NCBI GenBank assembly: GCA_013115135.1
Contig: JABANP010000012.1
Span: 248,001-312,000, forward strand
From: Perkinsus olseni
Lineage: Eukaryota; Perkinsozoa; Perkinsida; Perkinsidae
DNA: 64,000 bases
Direction of reading: 5' to 3'
The number at the start of each line of letters is the position of its first letter. Position 1 is the first letter of the stretch. The notes under the pieces were generated by a model, which searched no databases, was not told where the DNA came from, and saw only the letters and a program-made list of their open reading frames with translations. Below, in pieces: positions 1-10,338 of this stretch. The position numbers were made by a program, and so were the translations under genes.

Positions 1-1828
1 AGAAGTTGGTAATATTGGCAGCGGGTCAGTTTCATCGTTAGGAGGCCTCGAATGGTCTCAGGTAGCCGAGATGGAAACAAAAAACGAGGAAGAGCTCAAG
101 AAACTAGAGCTGAGCATTGAAGGTTGGGCGGGGTCATCGTCGTCATTTGATCTCGGCAAATCGATCATCTGATCGATTATGGTTGAGTCAACGTTCGTTA
201 TTTCTTCTTAGACGCGCAAGAGAATTTGGGAGACATCGAGCAGCGGGATGCCATCCTGAACAAGGGAGAGTTTTATCTCAGGATAGGTAAGAGGGCTTCG
301 CTCCGCTGCAAAAGAAGATATTTCAAGGGAATTTGTTTCGGACTCTTTATGAGCAACCAGCGGTCAATAATCTATCCATGGAACTTCCTAGACTTTTCAT
401 AGCACATTTGTTCTGCTTCGCTCCGCTGGTATTGGCAATTTGACTTTTTAGGTGATCGTGAGAAGGCTGTGGAGGCTTTCGAGGAGGCTTTGAAGATCAC
501 TGTTGGGGTTGGGGCCAGGCTGGACAATATCCTCACGCAGATCCGGATGAATATCTTCTGGTGGGTTGTTGTTGTCCGCTAGTTGGTGTTGGTATGAGGG
601 GAGTTGGGTTGGTGTTCAGGAACGACATTCAAGGGTGTAAGAAGAACATTGATCGAGCACACAGCGAGCTGTCCAAGGGAGGCGACTGGGAGAGACGCAA
701 CAAGCTGAAGGTTTATGACGGCCTGTGAGTTCAGTCTTGTGCGTGCGTGCAACTCGTATTTCGGTTTTGGCTACCATAGTGCTGACGACTTCCTCGTCAC
801 TCAGCTGCGGCATTTCAATCGTAATGTGGACCCCTCGTACCATTGCTTTTGCTTTTCACCCACTTCTCGTAATTCCGAGGGAAATAGCGACAGCTGATAG
901 GCTGAGTTCCCTCAGGTATCAAATGATGACTCGGGACTTCGAGGCTGCTGCTGGTACGTGTGACCTTAGAAAGTGGAGAGTAGCTTGCTTCCTCTCAGGC
1001 CAATTCTTATCGGCCCTTCAGACTTTCACCGCCACTGAGCTCATGCCCTTCACGGACTACATCTTCTACACTGTGATCACCTCGATGGTGGCCACGGATC
1101 GGAAGACTGTCATGTAGGCGAGCTCTGGCGAGGGACGGCTTGACCACCGAACCACCGAACCACTCTATCAGGACTCAAGTGAAAACTTCTCCTGAAGTTC
1201 TCTCCGTCGTTGGCGATCTACCGCCGCTGAGGGAGTTCCTCACAAGCCTCTACGACTCACGATACAAGGAGTTTTTCGTGGCCTTCGGTGAGACACATGT
1301 CATATCGTCCGAGTTGGGAAAAAGTTGGTATTTCCAGGCGGGGTCATCCAGTTGGTGCGGAGAAATCGCTACATGAGTGTTCATCTGAGATACTTCAACC
1401 GTCAAATGAGACTGGTAAAGCGACTTTGCCGTGGCGATGGTCACATGTTGTTGTTTCTTGCCAGAACGCCTATCGACAATTCCTCGCTTCCTACAAGACT
1501 GTGACCTTGCGAATGATGGCCGATGCATTCGGTGTTACCCCCCAGTTCATTGATGAGTGAGTGCCGCCTCGTAGTCGCTGTTCCCAACGGCAGTTGCTTT
1601 AGGGAGCTCTCCTCATTCATCTCCTCGGGAAAGTTGTCGTGCAAGATCGACAAAGTGAATGGTGTGGTTGAGTCGAATGTGCAGGACGAGCGGAATGAAA
1701 AATACCAGAAAATCATCAAACAGGTAGGACGTACAGTTGAACGAACGTGGAGGCACCTGAGGTTTCGGTCCAGGGCGATCTTCTCCTTGAATAGAATCCA
1801 GAAGCTGTCGAAGATCATTGATATGTGA
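1..1828 (+). CDS. RPN7: 26S proteasome regulatory subunit RPN7 (PSMD6), 3' part, multi-exon
   Basis: Lid subunit of the 19S proteasome regulatory particle; PCI-domain scaffold protein of cytosol and nucleus. Successive exon pieces match the family in order: EELKKLELSIE, then ENLGDIEQRDAILNKGEFYL, a TPR-like piece ending RMNIFW, GGDWERRNKLKVYDGL, TRDFEAAA, ATELMPFTDYIFYTVITSM, PPLREFLTSLYDSRYKEFF, and the C-terminal PCI winged helix (ADAFGVTPQFIDEELSSFI, then KLSCKIDKVNGVVESN and LLLNRIQKLSKIIDM). The stop TGA is at 1826-1828. The start lies left of the window. About eight short introns interrupt the gene; one at 287-451 is clear (RIG/DREKA) and contains a duplicated 14-base motif. Identity is confident; individual exon edges were read by eye. 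Confidence 0.92.
287..451 (+). repeat. RPN7 intron with an insert flanked by 14-bp direct repeats
   Basis: GT-AG intron splitting the RIG/DREKA codons of RPN7. GCTTCGCTCCGCTG occurs at 295-308, a few bases after the 5' splice site, and again at 415-428, close to the 3' splice site. The roughly 106 bases between them look like an insertion bounded by a target duplication, or like an element with terminal direct repeats. Confidence 0.6.
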
Positions 1829-2101
1829 ACCCTGTGAAGAGGTTTCAGTTTTCTATCGAGCGCAGTTGTTGCGTGGTTAGTGCCGGACATTAGAGCGGAA
1901 CTTCAGCCATGACACGAAATGATGCAACCGATACGAACGGTTGCACATGACGCGTCACAGTCTATACCTCCACAACTTAAAGAGCGCGCCATTGGGTTGC
2001 ATGCAAGGCTCGAAGCTAGAAAGCCCTACCGGCCGCAACAATCGTCACTGTTGATCGCACATCGCGATCAAGTGGCCTGCCTTGCCATAATGCCCAGCGA
2101 A

Positions 2102-2173
2102 AGGTTTTACCGGGATTTGAACCCAGATCGCCAGATTCAGAGTCTGGAGTGCTAACCGTTACACCATAAAACC
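2102..2173 (-). tRNA. tRNA-Gln (anticodon CTG)
   Basis: On the minus strand the acceptor arms GGTTTTA and TAAAACC pair fully. The D-arm, an anticodon stem CCAGA/TCTGG enclosing loop CTCTGAA, and a T-arm with TTCAAAT all fold correctly. The anticodon CTG reads CAG codons. There is no CCA in the DNA, as expected for a eukaryotic tRNA gene. Two further copies of this sequence lie at 4266-4336 (degenerate) and 9674-9745, with related flanks, so it belongs to a duplicated segment. Confidence 0.93.
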
Positions 2174-2439
2174 GGGTTGATCCTATGACTCTCGTTCTGA
2201 TCAGGCCCAGTGGACTCATCTGGGAATGCGGTAATTGACACTGAATGATGTGGTTATCAGCATGCTGCTCCCACTCCATCCTCCCTGTGCGAGCATTATG
2301 ATATCCCATAGTGGACTACGGTCCGTGTCGCAGCCACAAGATGCTCGGGACCATCGCGTGAGCATACATCGGTTTGAGCGTACATCTCGTGACCCCCTAC
2401 TGGTAACAAGCAGAGTAAATGCGCTCGCCTTGGACGCGT

Positions 2440-2600
2440 CCCGCTTTTCGGGGCGATTAGGTTTTCCGCCACTCATCGGCGTCTCGTTATAACGGCAGTC
2501 TCCTCAGGGAAGAACGCCTGATTTGTCTGCAACGCGTGACTCGTCTTTCTGAGTTGCACATTCGAGTGGCACTTCTTTCAGCACACACTCTCTTCCTATA
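2440..2600 (+). repeat. Duplicated upstream region of the secreted-family gene, copy 1
   Basis: This stretch aligns with about 8090-8230: both carry a TAGGTTTT run, then GGCGTCTC, TTATAAC and CAGTCTCCTCA, in the same order and spacing, each just upstream of a secreted-family copy. The duplication therefore included the promoter-proximal region. The signal-peptide exon present after the 8.2 kb copy is missing here; similarity resumes directly at the codons for YYF. Confidence 0.7.
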
Positions 2601-2603
2601 CGC

Positions 2604-3420
2604 TGATATTATTTTTCCCCCTATCCCAAGGAGATGACTCCTCATGCAGAGCAAGGGGAAATTCGGACTGTAGACGGTATTTATTGTTCGTACTTGAGGC
2701 AATATCTGAAGCCACCACCGAGTAATGTGAAGGAAATCAAGATGTGGATGTTCACTATGAATGACGTGGATGGATGCAAGCACTATCAGGCGCGAGCTAC
2801 AATCGGCGACAAGATCCATTTCAAGACTTTCAAGCCCTTCGTACCCGTCCGACGTATGCTATACGGGACGAAGTCTTTGCCATCTGACCACCCCTCAGTC
2901 TCCACGGCGAAGCGTCTTTGGAAGGAGAGTCAGCTTTTCCTCACCGGAAATGAGGGCCCAGCTCCGAACGGGGTGTACTACGGCTTTAACGCTGCAGGTA
3001 CGGAAGTGACCATAAGGTTCAATGAGAACGCACAAGTGGAGCATGTGCAAGGTCTCGAGCACACGGGGTTCAACGAGCTGTACTACACAATGATTGGCAA
3101 AGCAATGCGCTGTGTCTTTTACAAGTATGGAGGATACTATCATGCCCGCCTTTTCCTCGAGCCTGTCGATCCTAAAAAGTTTAACGGTTCGAAAGAGAGT
3201 TTCCCGTATGCTACTAGCATAATGCTAGACTTAACACCGTCGTGGGTCAGTCCTTCAACAGCAACAGCCTACCGCAACTTCTTAGCCTGACTGAGACTAG
3301 TAAGGTTGATATTGTCAAATCCTACTCTTGTACGGGGCGTGACGCGCGCCAGGAACGCCGCATCAAGATTCAAGAGACATGGGAAAGATGGTCTTGGAAA
3401 CGAATTCGTCATGCAGGATG
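2604..3420 (+). pseudogene. Secreted-protein family copy 1 (no signal peptide, frameshifted 3' end)
   Basis: An unrecognised family with four copies in this window. The open core (2634-3290, 218 residues) shares with the copies at 8.5 and 62-63 kb the blocks RTVDG, APNGVYYGF, a YTMIGKA-type helix and LEPVDPKKFNG plus ESFPYA. Compared with the intact copy at 62185-63084 it lacks the N-terminal signal peptide: the upstream duplicated sequence joins directly to the YYF codons. Near 3208-3222 an extra 14 bases (two GCT-flanked AGC/ATAATG pieces) shift the frame; homology (NTVVGQSF, SLPQLLSL) continues in another frame to about 3410. A decayed paralogue is likely, though the core could still be translated. 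Function unknown. Confidence 0.6.
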
Positions 3421-3479
3421 AAACAGAGGAGAGAGACCCTGATGACGCCACGGATCACACTCTCACGGAGCAGATGGGA

Positions 3480-3945
3480 CAGCAGAGGTAGGCTATTAGG
3501 TTACATCATTTTGCCCGCGTCTAGACCTTAGTCAGGTAGCTCTCAAGTCGATGGCGAATGACGTATATAGAAAAAGCGGAACTACTTAGAATTTATTGGC
3601 CATTGTGAGAGATATATGCCCAAAAACAAATCAAAGTACCATGAGATGCCACTGTTGTTCACGGATGATGTTATGTGTTTTTTCTGGTGTTTCGTTGAAG
3701 TAGGCGTCAACGGGTTCGCCTCTCGCGCCGAACGCCATTTCTCGATACTTGCAACGAAGCGCCGTAAACTGCAGCTTCCTCCTCGAGTTTCAGGAGATTC
3801 GAATGGTCTCCAAAGAGTAATCGTGGATCGGCTGAACGCGCAACCGAATCCTACTAGTGGAGAGAGGCGAACCCCTGGGCTCGATGCCTCTGGCAGTGTC
3901 ACCCTGTCACACTGCAGTGATGTCGCTCCATCACCTATGACAGTG
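3480..3945. other. Intergenic, no gene supported
   Basis: An open frame runs through this stretch and on into the minisatellite and the tRNA-like relict, but it has no recognisable domain. I see no tRNA, no conserved exon and no repeat before the minisatellite begins. Confidence 0.5.
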
Positions 3946-4185
3946 TCACCGTATCACACTATGGCCGGTCCACCGTATCACACTATGGCCGTGTCACCGT
4001 ATCATACTATGGCCGTGTCACCGTACCACACTATGGCCGTGTCACCGTATCACACTATGGCCGTGTCACCGTATCACACTATGGCCGTGTCACCGTATCA
4101 CACTATGGCCGTGTCACCCTATCACACTATGGCCGTGTCACCGTATCACACTATGGCCGTGTCACCGTATCACACTATAGCAGCG
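3946..4185 (+). repeat. 24-bp minisatellite, about ten units
   Basis: Tandem copies of a 24-base unit built from TCACCGTATCACAC plus TATGGCCGTG, differing at only a few positions. The unit is a multiple of three, so one frame stays open and would read as repeats of MAVSPYHT. Each unit contains short GTG/CAC inverted pieces. The array lies about 80 bases before a degenerate tRNA-Gln copy. Confidence 0.95.
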
Positions 4186-4265
4186 CAACCCTGTCATCAT
4201 ATCACACTGTTATCACACCGTGGCAGTGACAGCTTTTCATGCTGTGGCCAAAGGCCAGACGAGAA

Positions 4266-4336
4266 GGTTCAGCCGGGATTTTATCCGAGATCGCCATATT
4301 CGGAGTTTAGAGTGCTAACCGTTACACCATAGAGCC
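4266..4336 (-). pseudogene. Degenerate tRNA-Gln-like sequence
   Basis: Collinear with the tRNA-Gln copies at 2.1 and 9.7 kb on the minus strand; the D-arm block TGTAACGGTTAGCAC is intact. The anticodon loop now reads CTCCGAA (CCG), the anticodon stem has an A-A mismatch, the T-loop TTC has become ATA, and the acceptor has several mismatches (GGCTCTA against CTGAACC). A dead copy is most likely. Confidence 0.75.
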
Positions 4337-4339
4337 GTA

Positions 4340-5838
4340 CGAGTGAGAACGTACTCGTTATGTTGTGTCCCAGGGGACTAATCTTGTGATGCAACAGTAC
4401 CATATCCCACTTCAAGATAGCCCTGAACGTTCGTGTTTACGTGCGTATGGAGTGGTCTGGCCCGATTTAGAGCAGATACGAGTACGAGCAAAGTTCCACT
4501 GAAGTTCTGCACTCATCGTATGAGGATCTTTCGAGAAGTCGCAGAGCTTCATGTATTTTGGAAAGCACTTTAGTGCTGGGAGGTACAATACCGAGACGGC
4601 TGCGCGCTTGTGCGCTGAGTTGTATCACCGAGGTTTTTCTCGCATGTGAAAGCTGGTGCTGTAGATATTGGTCTTCGATTACCAGCATTTGTAGAGATCG
4701 TAGCAGTATCATCTTAGATTTTATGTCACGCGAGGAGTACTATGTTAGCTTGTCTTTCTGTGTCTCGTGATTCAACCCACCCACTTTCTTACTAAGGTAA
4801 ATCCCGGACGAAAGGGGACAAGATTTGTGTGCTATTAACATTGGCTAGGGCGCGAGCCAAAACGGATTCACCTTCACGTAATACTGATCGTTGTCAGGTT
4901 GTAATATCCTAGTACCGTCACGGTACCACCGTGGTATATCTTCCTCGACGAAAGGGAGGCGGTTCTGCGAAACGCGTGAACCGAGGCCAGCTGTCTTATG
5001 TCAGTTTGTCATCAGGTTTTCTTGGTAACGATTTGAGCGGCCCTGCAGCCTCCGTGCGAGTCGATCAATTTGTCTTCAAGATATTGCGGTCATAGGCGCA
5101 GGACTCACGGTGGCTTGTCTGCGCCTCGCCATAGAGGACGTCGTGACTAGCTCCGAGTCCACTCTCTTCCTTCTAGTACACCAATCTGAGCGGCTCTGCA
5201 GCCTTTGCATGCGCCGATCAATCCCACCCTACCCATCAACCGAGACTACGGGTGAGCCTGGATCTACCCTAATATTCGGGTGTAGGCCCTCGGTGGGTTG
5301 GTACACGCGTAGGGGTTGTGTACCCGCTGTGCGCAGCCGAACGCGGGAACTGTTGGCGTAAGGCCACAGGGAGGGCAGTCGGTGTCTTCCCCTTGTTGCC
5401 CTCACTGCCTTCAGGTCCGTCGCGACAACCGCCCCGAGTCCCAATCCCTGTAGTCAGAGGTTTCACGCCGGGGCTGAGTGATAGGTCTGGGTAGCTGTGT
5501 CACAGATGTCGCTTACCAGATGGAGTCTTCATCAACCGTACGTCACCTACCTCCGTTGAGCCCTTACTATCGTACAAGGTTTCTGGTAGCATGTCGCGCT
5601 TGACAGCTACCCAAGTAGCATTTCTACTCTCCGCTCATTGACCCCTGTAGTTTTTTTACACAAGTGCGTGGCAAAGCGGGACTGTACGAGCAGGTCACCC
5701 ACTATCGCGCCAACATCGCCAAAAAATGGATGCGTCAAGACTTTTGGACTCTTCGTCAAGATTTAGAATTTTGGATATCATTGATGCAGTGGAATAGAAG
5801 TCAGGCAGGAACTCGAAGCGAATCGGTTATCAGAAAAC
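4340..5838. other. Intergenic, imperfect direct repeat only
   Basis: No convincing exon. An imperfect direct repeat of about 35 bases beginning GAGCGGC occurs at 5035-5069 and 5190-5225 (both contain CTGCAGCCT and CGATCAAT). The left edge continues the sequence shared by the three tRNA-Gln segments. Confidence 0.45.
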
Positions 5839-7116
5839 TCACATAAAATCATTCAAATCAGCCACTTTTTGATAAGGGCGACTGTAATTGCCAAGAGATG
5901 CCGCAAACTCAGCTATTGAATGATAGTCTTCTTCACTGAGGGTGAAATCCAGAACGTCTAAATTTTCGATCATCCGACTCCTCTTCCGGCTCATCGGTAT
6001 AATACCAAACTGCTGCTGGAGAGCCCATCGCAGAAGCACCTACAGCAAGAAATGAACCGAAGTTGAATCATCGTGTGGCGTACTTGAGCCGGTGTCTTGT
6101 TGTACTGTGCACCAACTGCTCTCAGAACATTTGAAGTAGTGAATTCCTTCGCTCGCTGCGGCCCTCCCAACGACCCGTACGCTGTGATAACTATACCTGC
6201 GTCGCACGTTACCATGTGAGAAGGCCTCATTCAACGGTATGGTGGAGCCGCTCACCGTTATTCCGACAATAACGTACGAGCTCCTTCTCCGGCAGCAATG
6301 GGTGGACCTCGAACTGGTTCGTCGCAGGCGGCCAGATGGAAGCGAACTGTCTCAACTCCTCCAAATGCCGAGTGCCGAAATTGCTAACACCAATGCTTCT
6401 GACCTGCCAGCAAATGATACCCAGTCGAAACCTCGAGGCGTGCCTGGCACGGTATGCTCACCACACCGGCCTGGACCATCTGTTCCATGGCTGCCCAGGT
6501 ACCGAGTCTACAGATCTGCCAACTGCCATCGTCGGTTGTGCCTGACGGGGAACGAACATGGCACCAGGGGTCAAGAAGTGATGGTGGCGGAGCATCGAAG
6601 CCACCAAGCTGAGGGAGTCAGAGAATCCCTTCAGCGTAGTAGATTCCCTCGGACAGCTGGATGGAGTTGTTCCTACACGGCATGGTCACTCCCAATAGCG
6701 AAGGCCAGTGAATAAGGACCATATCGATGTAGCCTAAGTCGATCTCGTCAGCCATCTCCAAGATAGCCATAAATGTCGACTCGTAGCCCATCCTCTCTGG
6801 AGGTATCTTCGACGTTATGAAAATCTCTTCGCGCGGAATTCCAGACTTCTTCACCGCCCTTCCAACGGCACCTTGATTATCGTATCTGCTGATGAACTCG
6901 ACCATACCAAAATTTGCCGAAATCCTACGACATCGCAGTGTCGATGTGGCGGCCACCTAATTCCAGGAACTCAAGGACCATCCTCTCAACCTCGGATTCA
7001 TCCTTGTTGTGGCCCAGGCCGAGGCCCATCAAAGGCATATGGTACCCACTCGCGAGTTGAACGCTCAATACACGAGGTTGCGAGTTGGCGGTGATATAGA
7101 CGAGAACACTGGGCAA
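5839..7116 (-). CDS. Aldo-keto reductase, multi-exon
   Basis: NAD(P)H-dependent oxidoreductase of the AKR superfamily, a cytosolic (alpha/beta)8 barrel that reduces aldehydes or ketones. Pieces in order: MPLMGLGLGH, then GRHIDTA (catalytic Asp), RYDNQGAVGRAVKKSGIPRE (Tyr), FITSKIPP (Lys), YIDMVLIHWPS (His), VRSIGVSNF, NQFEVHPLLPEKELVRYC, GIVITAYGSLGG, TPAQV, then LLRWALQQQFGIIPMSRK (cofactor-binding segment) and a C-terminal LDFTLSEEDYHSI. All four tetrad residues are present. The usual YxNE is YDNQ here. The stop is at 5839-5841; the first Met used is at 7114-7116, and two later in-frame Mets are possible. Several short introns; exon joins inferred. Substrate cannot be told from the sequence. 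Confidence 0.88.
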
Positions 7117-8090
7117 GATAAGAGGTGACCGATGAGGAAAGTATCGTCATTGAGTGGGGGAGCTATAACGATCTACCTCGACCGTAGTACTGAGCGACAG
7201 CCAACAGCAATCACATCGGAGAGCGGCCACACCCGCTGTGTCCTGGTTAAACGATACACTACTACTAGTTCATGAAGCTCCAGTGGCACTGCACTCTGGA
7301 AATAATTCTCTCATCTCAACTGCTGCGCACCTTCGAGCGACGAGCGGGGCGTAGCGTCTGTTCGGTCCAGCCAGTCACCATCGGAGAACAACACAACGCT
7401 TTGTGCTGTGCGAGACGCTGAGCTAACCACCTGAGAATGATCGCATGTTAGCGAAACGGCCGAACCTCACTCTGATAGAGAGAGGGAAAGAAGAGAAGAA
7501 GGAAATCGGATTTCCGAAATCGCCGGAGTCTCGCTCGCCTCTGTATTCTCAGGACCCTGGAAAACCGCAGCATCACGCGTAAAGACGCAACAGACGGCCT
7601 GGCCGTCACGGCCAGGCGTTCGCAAAAACCTTTGACATTGTAACCGTGCTAATGGTCCAAGCCTTACTAAGGTTTGGAACCTAAGCACGCGGCGACAAGA
7701 AAGCACATGGCCGAAAAGAAAGTGAACCCGACCATTGGACGCCTTTCTGAAGCGACTCTCTCCCCCGCAGCATTCCTACGCGACGATAGTCTTCGGGTCG
7801 CAAACAAGTGCCAGACCATCGGTGGATCAGAAGCCCCTGCCTGGTCCACCACATCAAGTGCCGAGATGAGAGGTTGCTACCACACTCTCTCCGCCTCTCT
7901 TCGTGGGCGGGGTTATCGAATCGCCACAACACAGCAAGACCGATACTAGGATGCCTCGAGCTCAGGACCGCACAATTATGTAGGTGCCTGCCAGGCACTG
8001 CCTCATGTCTCTCCTTTGCCTCCTCAAGCACCTATGTGCTTCACGGCTGGAGAAAGGCAGAGCAGTCGCGCTCGCCTGGAATACTGTACG
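7117..8090. other. Intergenic, palindrome at 7597-7617
   Basis: No gene supported. The one clear structure is a 21-base perfect palindrome with a single central base, arms GCCTGGCCGT and ACGGCCAGGC, which could form a GC-rich hairpin. Confidence 0.5.
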
Positions 8091-8256
8091 TCTTTCGGGC
8101 GACTAGGTTTTTCCGACACTCGCCGGCGTCTCATTATAACAACAGTCTCCTCATTCTGGCTGCTAACTCAGCCTGCAACGCATTGCGTTTCGGAGAGCAC
8201 AGCAGAGGTTCTACTTCTTTCAGCATAACCTTGCTTTTCCTGTCTACAACGATTAA

Positions 8257-9222
8257 ATGGGATATCAGAATCAGGTTCCTTGGGCCGCTCTAACACTACT
8301 GCTGACATTACAAGTGAATATCATCGGAGGCAACCCACAACCAACTCCCTCGTTGGCGAGTCCGATGATGGAACGAGATATTATTTCCTACCCTTTCCCA
8401 AGGGTACGCCCCTGACCGTCGCCAAGTCGCGGCACGTCAGACTGTAGACGGCTTCAACTGCACGTACGTGAAACTGTTCCTGGAGCCGCCTGCGAGTAAC
8501 GTGATGGAACCCGAGATGGGGATATTCACTATGAATGACGCGGAGGGATTCAGAGACTATCTGGCTGTGGCAACAATCGGTGACACATTCCGTTTCAAGC
8601 GAATTATTCCCTCCGTACGTGTGGAACGCATGCAACATCGGCAACGCTCGCTACCGTCTAGCCACCCCGCACGCTCCACAGCAGAGCGTCTATGGAGGGA
8701 GAACAAGCTATTCGTGGCTGATATCGGGGAAGAGCCAGCCCCGAACGGTGTGTACTACGGCTTCGATGGTGATGGTGTGGAAGTGACCCTAAGATTCGAT
8801 GAGAACTCAAAAGTGAAGAGTGTGGAGGGTCAATTGATAGACCGATTCAACACGATGTACTACACCATGATGGGTAAGGCCATACACAGTTTTTTCCATG
8901 GAGATGAAAAGTATAATAAGGAAACGGTCTTGCTTGAGCCTGTCGATCCCAAGAAGTTCAACGGTAGAAGAGAGAGCTTCCCATATGCAAGAATTAACAC
9001 CATCAAGGGACAACCCTTCGACAGTAGCAACCTGGCCTGACTAAAACTAAGAAGTTCGGGGCTGCTAAACCCTCTGCCGGACGCCGCGCCTGGGATTCCT
9101 TGAGAGCTTCAGTTGGGTTCCGTAGAAGTGCATACAAGAACCTTCAGATGGGGCTCCTTTCGGACGATGATACGGAAGAGAAAGACTTCGACGAGAGCCC
9201 AAGCGACATGGTCCGGGAGTAG
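8257..9222 (+). pseudogene. Secreted-protein family copy 2 (signal peptide kept, three frame changes)
   Basis: Begins with a good signal peptide (first Met at 8257; hydrophobic AALTLLLTLQVNIIGG). Relative to the intact copy on the minus strand at 62-63 kb, the frame changes once just before VGESDDGTRYYF (one base missing), again before RQTVDGFNC, and a third time after SSNLA near 9037, where homology continues as LTKTKK to a stop at 9220-9222. The central open frame (8468-9040) holds the family blocks PAPNGVYYGFDG, NTMYYTMMGKA, LLEPVDPKKFNG and ESFPYARINTI. No GT-AG intron fits the frame changes. Either a decaying paralogue or base-level assembly errors. Function unknown; the intact family member would be secreted. 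Confidence 0.65.
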
Positions 9223-9239
9223 ATGGAACTGCCCTATAT

Positions 9240-9673
9240 ACGGCCGAATTTCACTGTAGATTCAAACCAAAACATACTTGTGTCTAAATCTCGATCAGGT
9301 TGCGGCGGCTGTATGAAGTCAGCTGGAGTGCTGTGGATGTGGGTGCATAATATATGTAGAACCACGGGATATACCACTTTTTTATGAATGATGTAATGGA
9401 ACCGATGTTGTTAGTGCTGTTTAGTTGAAGTAGCCAAGGAGTGGGTTCATAGGGCCATTGAGATCTCTCTACCTTGCTGTACTTGAGTCAGAGGATCATG
9501 AGCGGATATCAAGCTGCGACCTACAATGCCCGCGATCGCAACACTGTCGACCCCTGCAGCCACCCTGAGCGTTGTCAACGAACTGGAAACCGTGCTTGCG
9601 CGAAGCACTCAATCACACATGTCGCCATGAGGTAGCGGCGCCCTATCAAGGTGTGCCCAAGCAGGAAACGACA
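9240..9673. other. Intergenic, nothing recognised
   Basis: No exon, RNA or strong repeat seen between the secreted-family copy and the tRNA-Gln copy. Confidence 0.5.
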
Positions 9674-9745
9674 AGGTTTTACCGGGATTAGAACCCAGAT
9701 CGCCAGATTCAAGGACTGGAGTGCTAACCGTTACACCATAAAACC
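9674..9745 (-). tRNA. tRNA-Gln (anticodon TTG), possibly weakened
   Basis: Minus strand. Acceptor arms GGTTTTA/TAAAACC pair fully and the D-arm matches the copy at 2.1 kb. The anticodon loop CCTTGAA gives anticodon TTG (CAA codons). The base pair closing the anticodon loop is T-T, and the T-loop reads TTCTAAT with a pyrimidine where the consensus has a purine, so activity is less certain than for the 2.1 kb copy. Confidence 0.7.
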
Positions 9746-10338
9746 TGCTGAATATCAATGGCGTGCTCTATCCCGGCCGGTGGACTTACCTACGATTACT
9801 GGGTAAGCACAAAAGCTTCAACCCCTATGGCTGAAGCTTCACCTAGTAATACATACCTGGTAACTGGCAGGCTTCCTTCGGAATATTCGAGAGATGACAC
9901 GTGAACACTGCGCCACTATCACACTTTACCAGTGTCATCACATCCCACAGTGGCAGGGTCATTCCATCCATCAATCCACTAACGCTCTTCTTCACGGAGA
10001 CTCTGTAGGGCCTGTCGATGTGGACCTTGACCACCGAGGTATTATCTCCAAGAGAGGCCTGTTCGTAACACTGTGTAGCCCGGACTATAACACAACACAT
10101 AGTGCCCGTATTCAATATCAAGCAGCAGCACTAGCAGTAGGACCATGAACGATGGCAGCAACAGCACTGACTACGTTACCCTGGACATCGCCTGTTGAGT
10201 GCACAAAGTATCGACGAAAGGCTCTTAATTGGATGAGAAAACAGTGATAGGTATGATACAAAGGGTTCAATCCTTATGCTGAGACAACGGCGATTCCACC
10301 ACTATGTCCAGCGAGCCTGAGAGATATTAACCGTGGCT
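9746..10338. other. Intergenic, small hairpin only
   Basis: Nothing coding recognised. An AAGCTTCA/TGAAGCTT inverted repeat lies near 9812-9837. The segment downstream of the tRNA shares scattered blocks (GGTGGACT, ATCCCACAGTGG) with the sequence downstream of the 2.1 and 4.3 kb tRNA-Gln copies. Confidence 0.4.

Noticed and set aside
3616..4332. 238-codon open frame through the minisatellite
   Set aside because: It runs through the tandem repeat and on into the degenerate tRNA; the open frame is a by-product of a 24-base unit, and no domain or signal is present.
5035..5225. Imperfect 35-base direct repeat as part of a gene
   Set aside because: Only two diverged copies and no coding frame; treated as background duplication.
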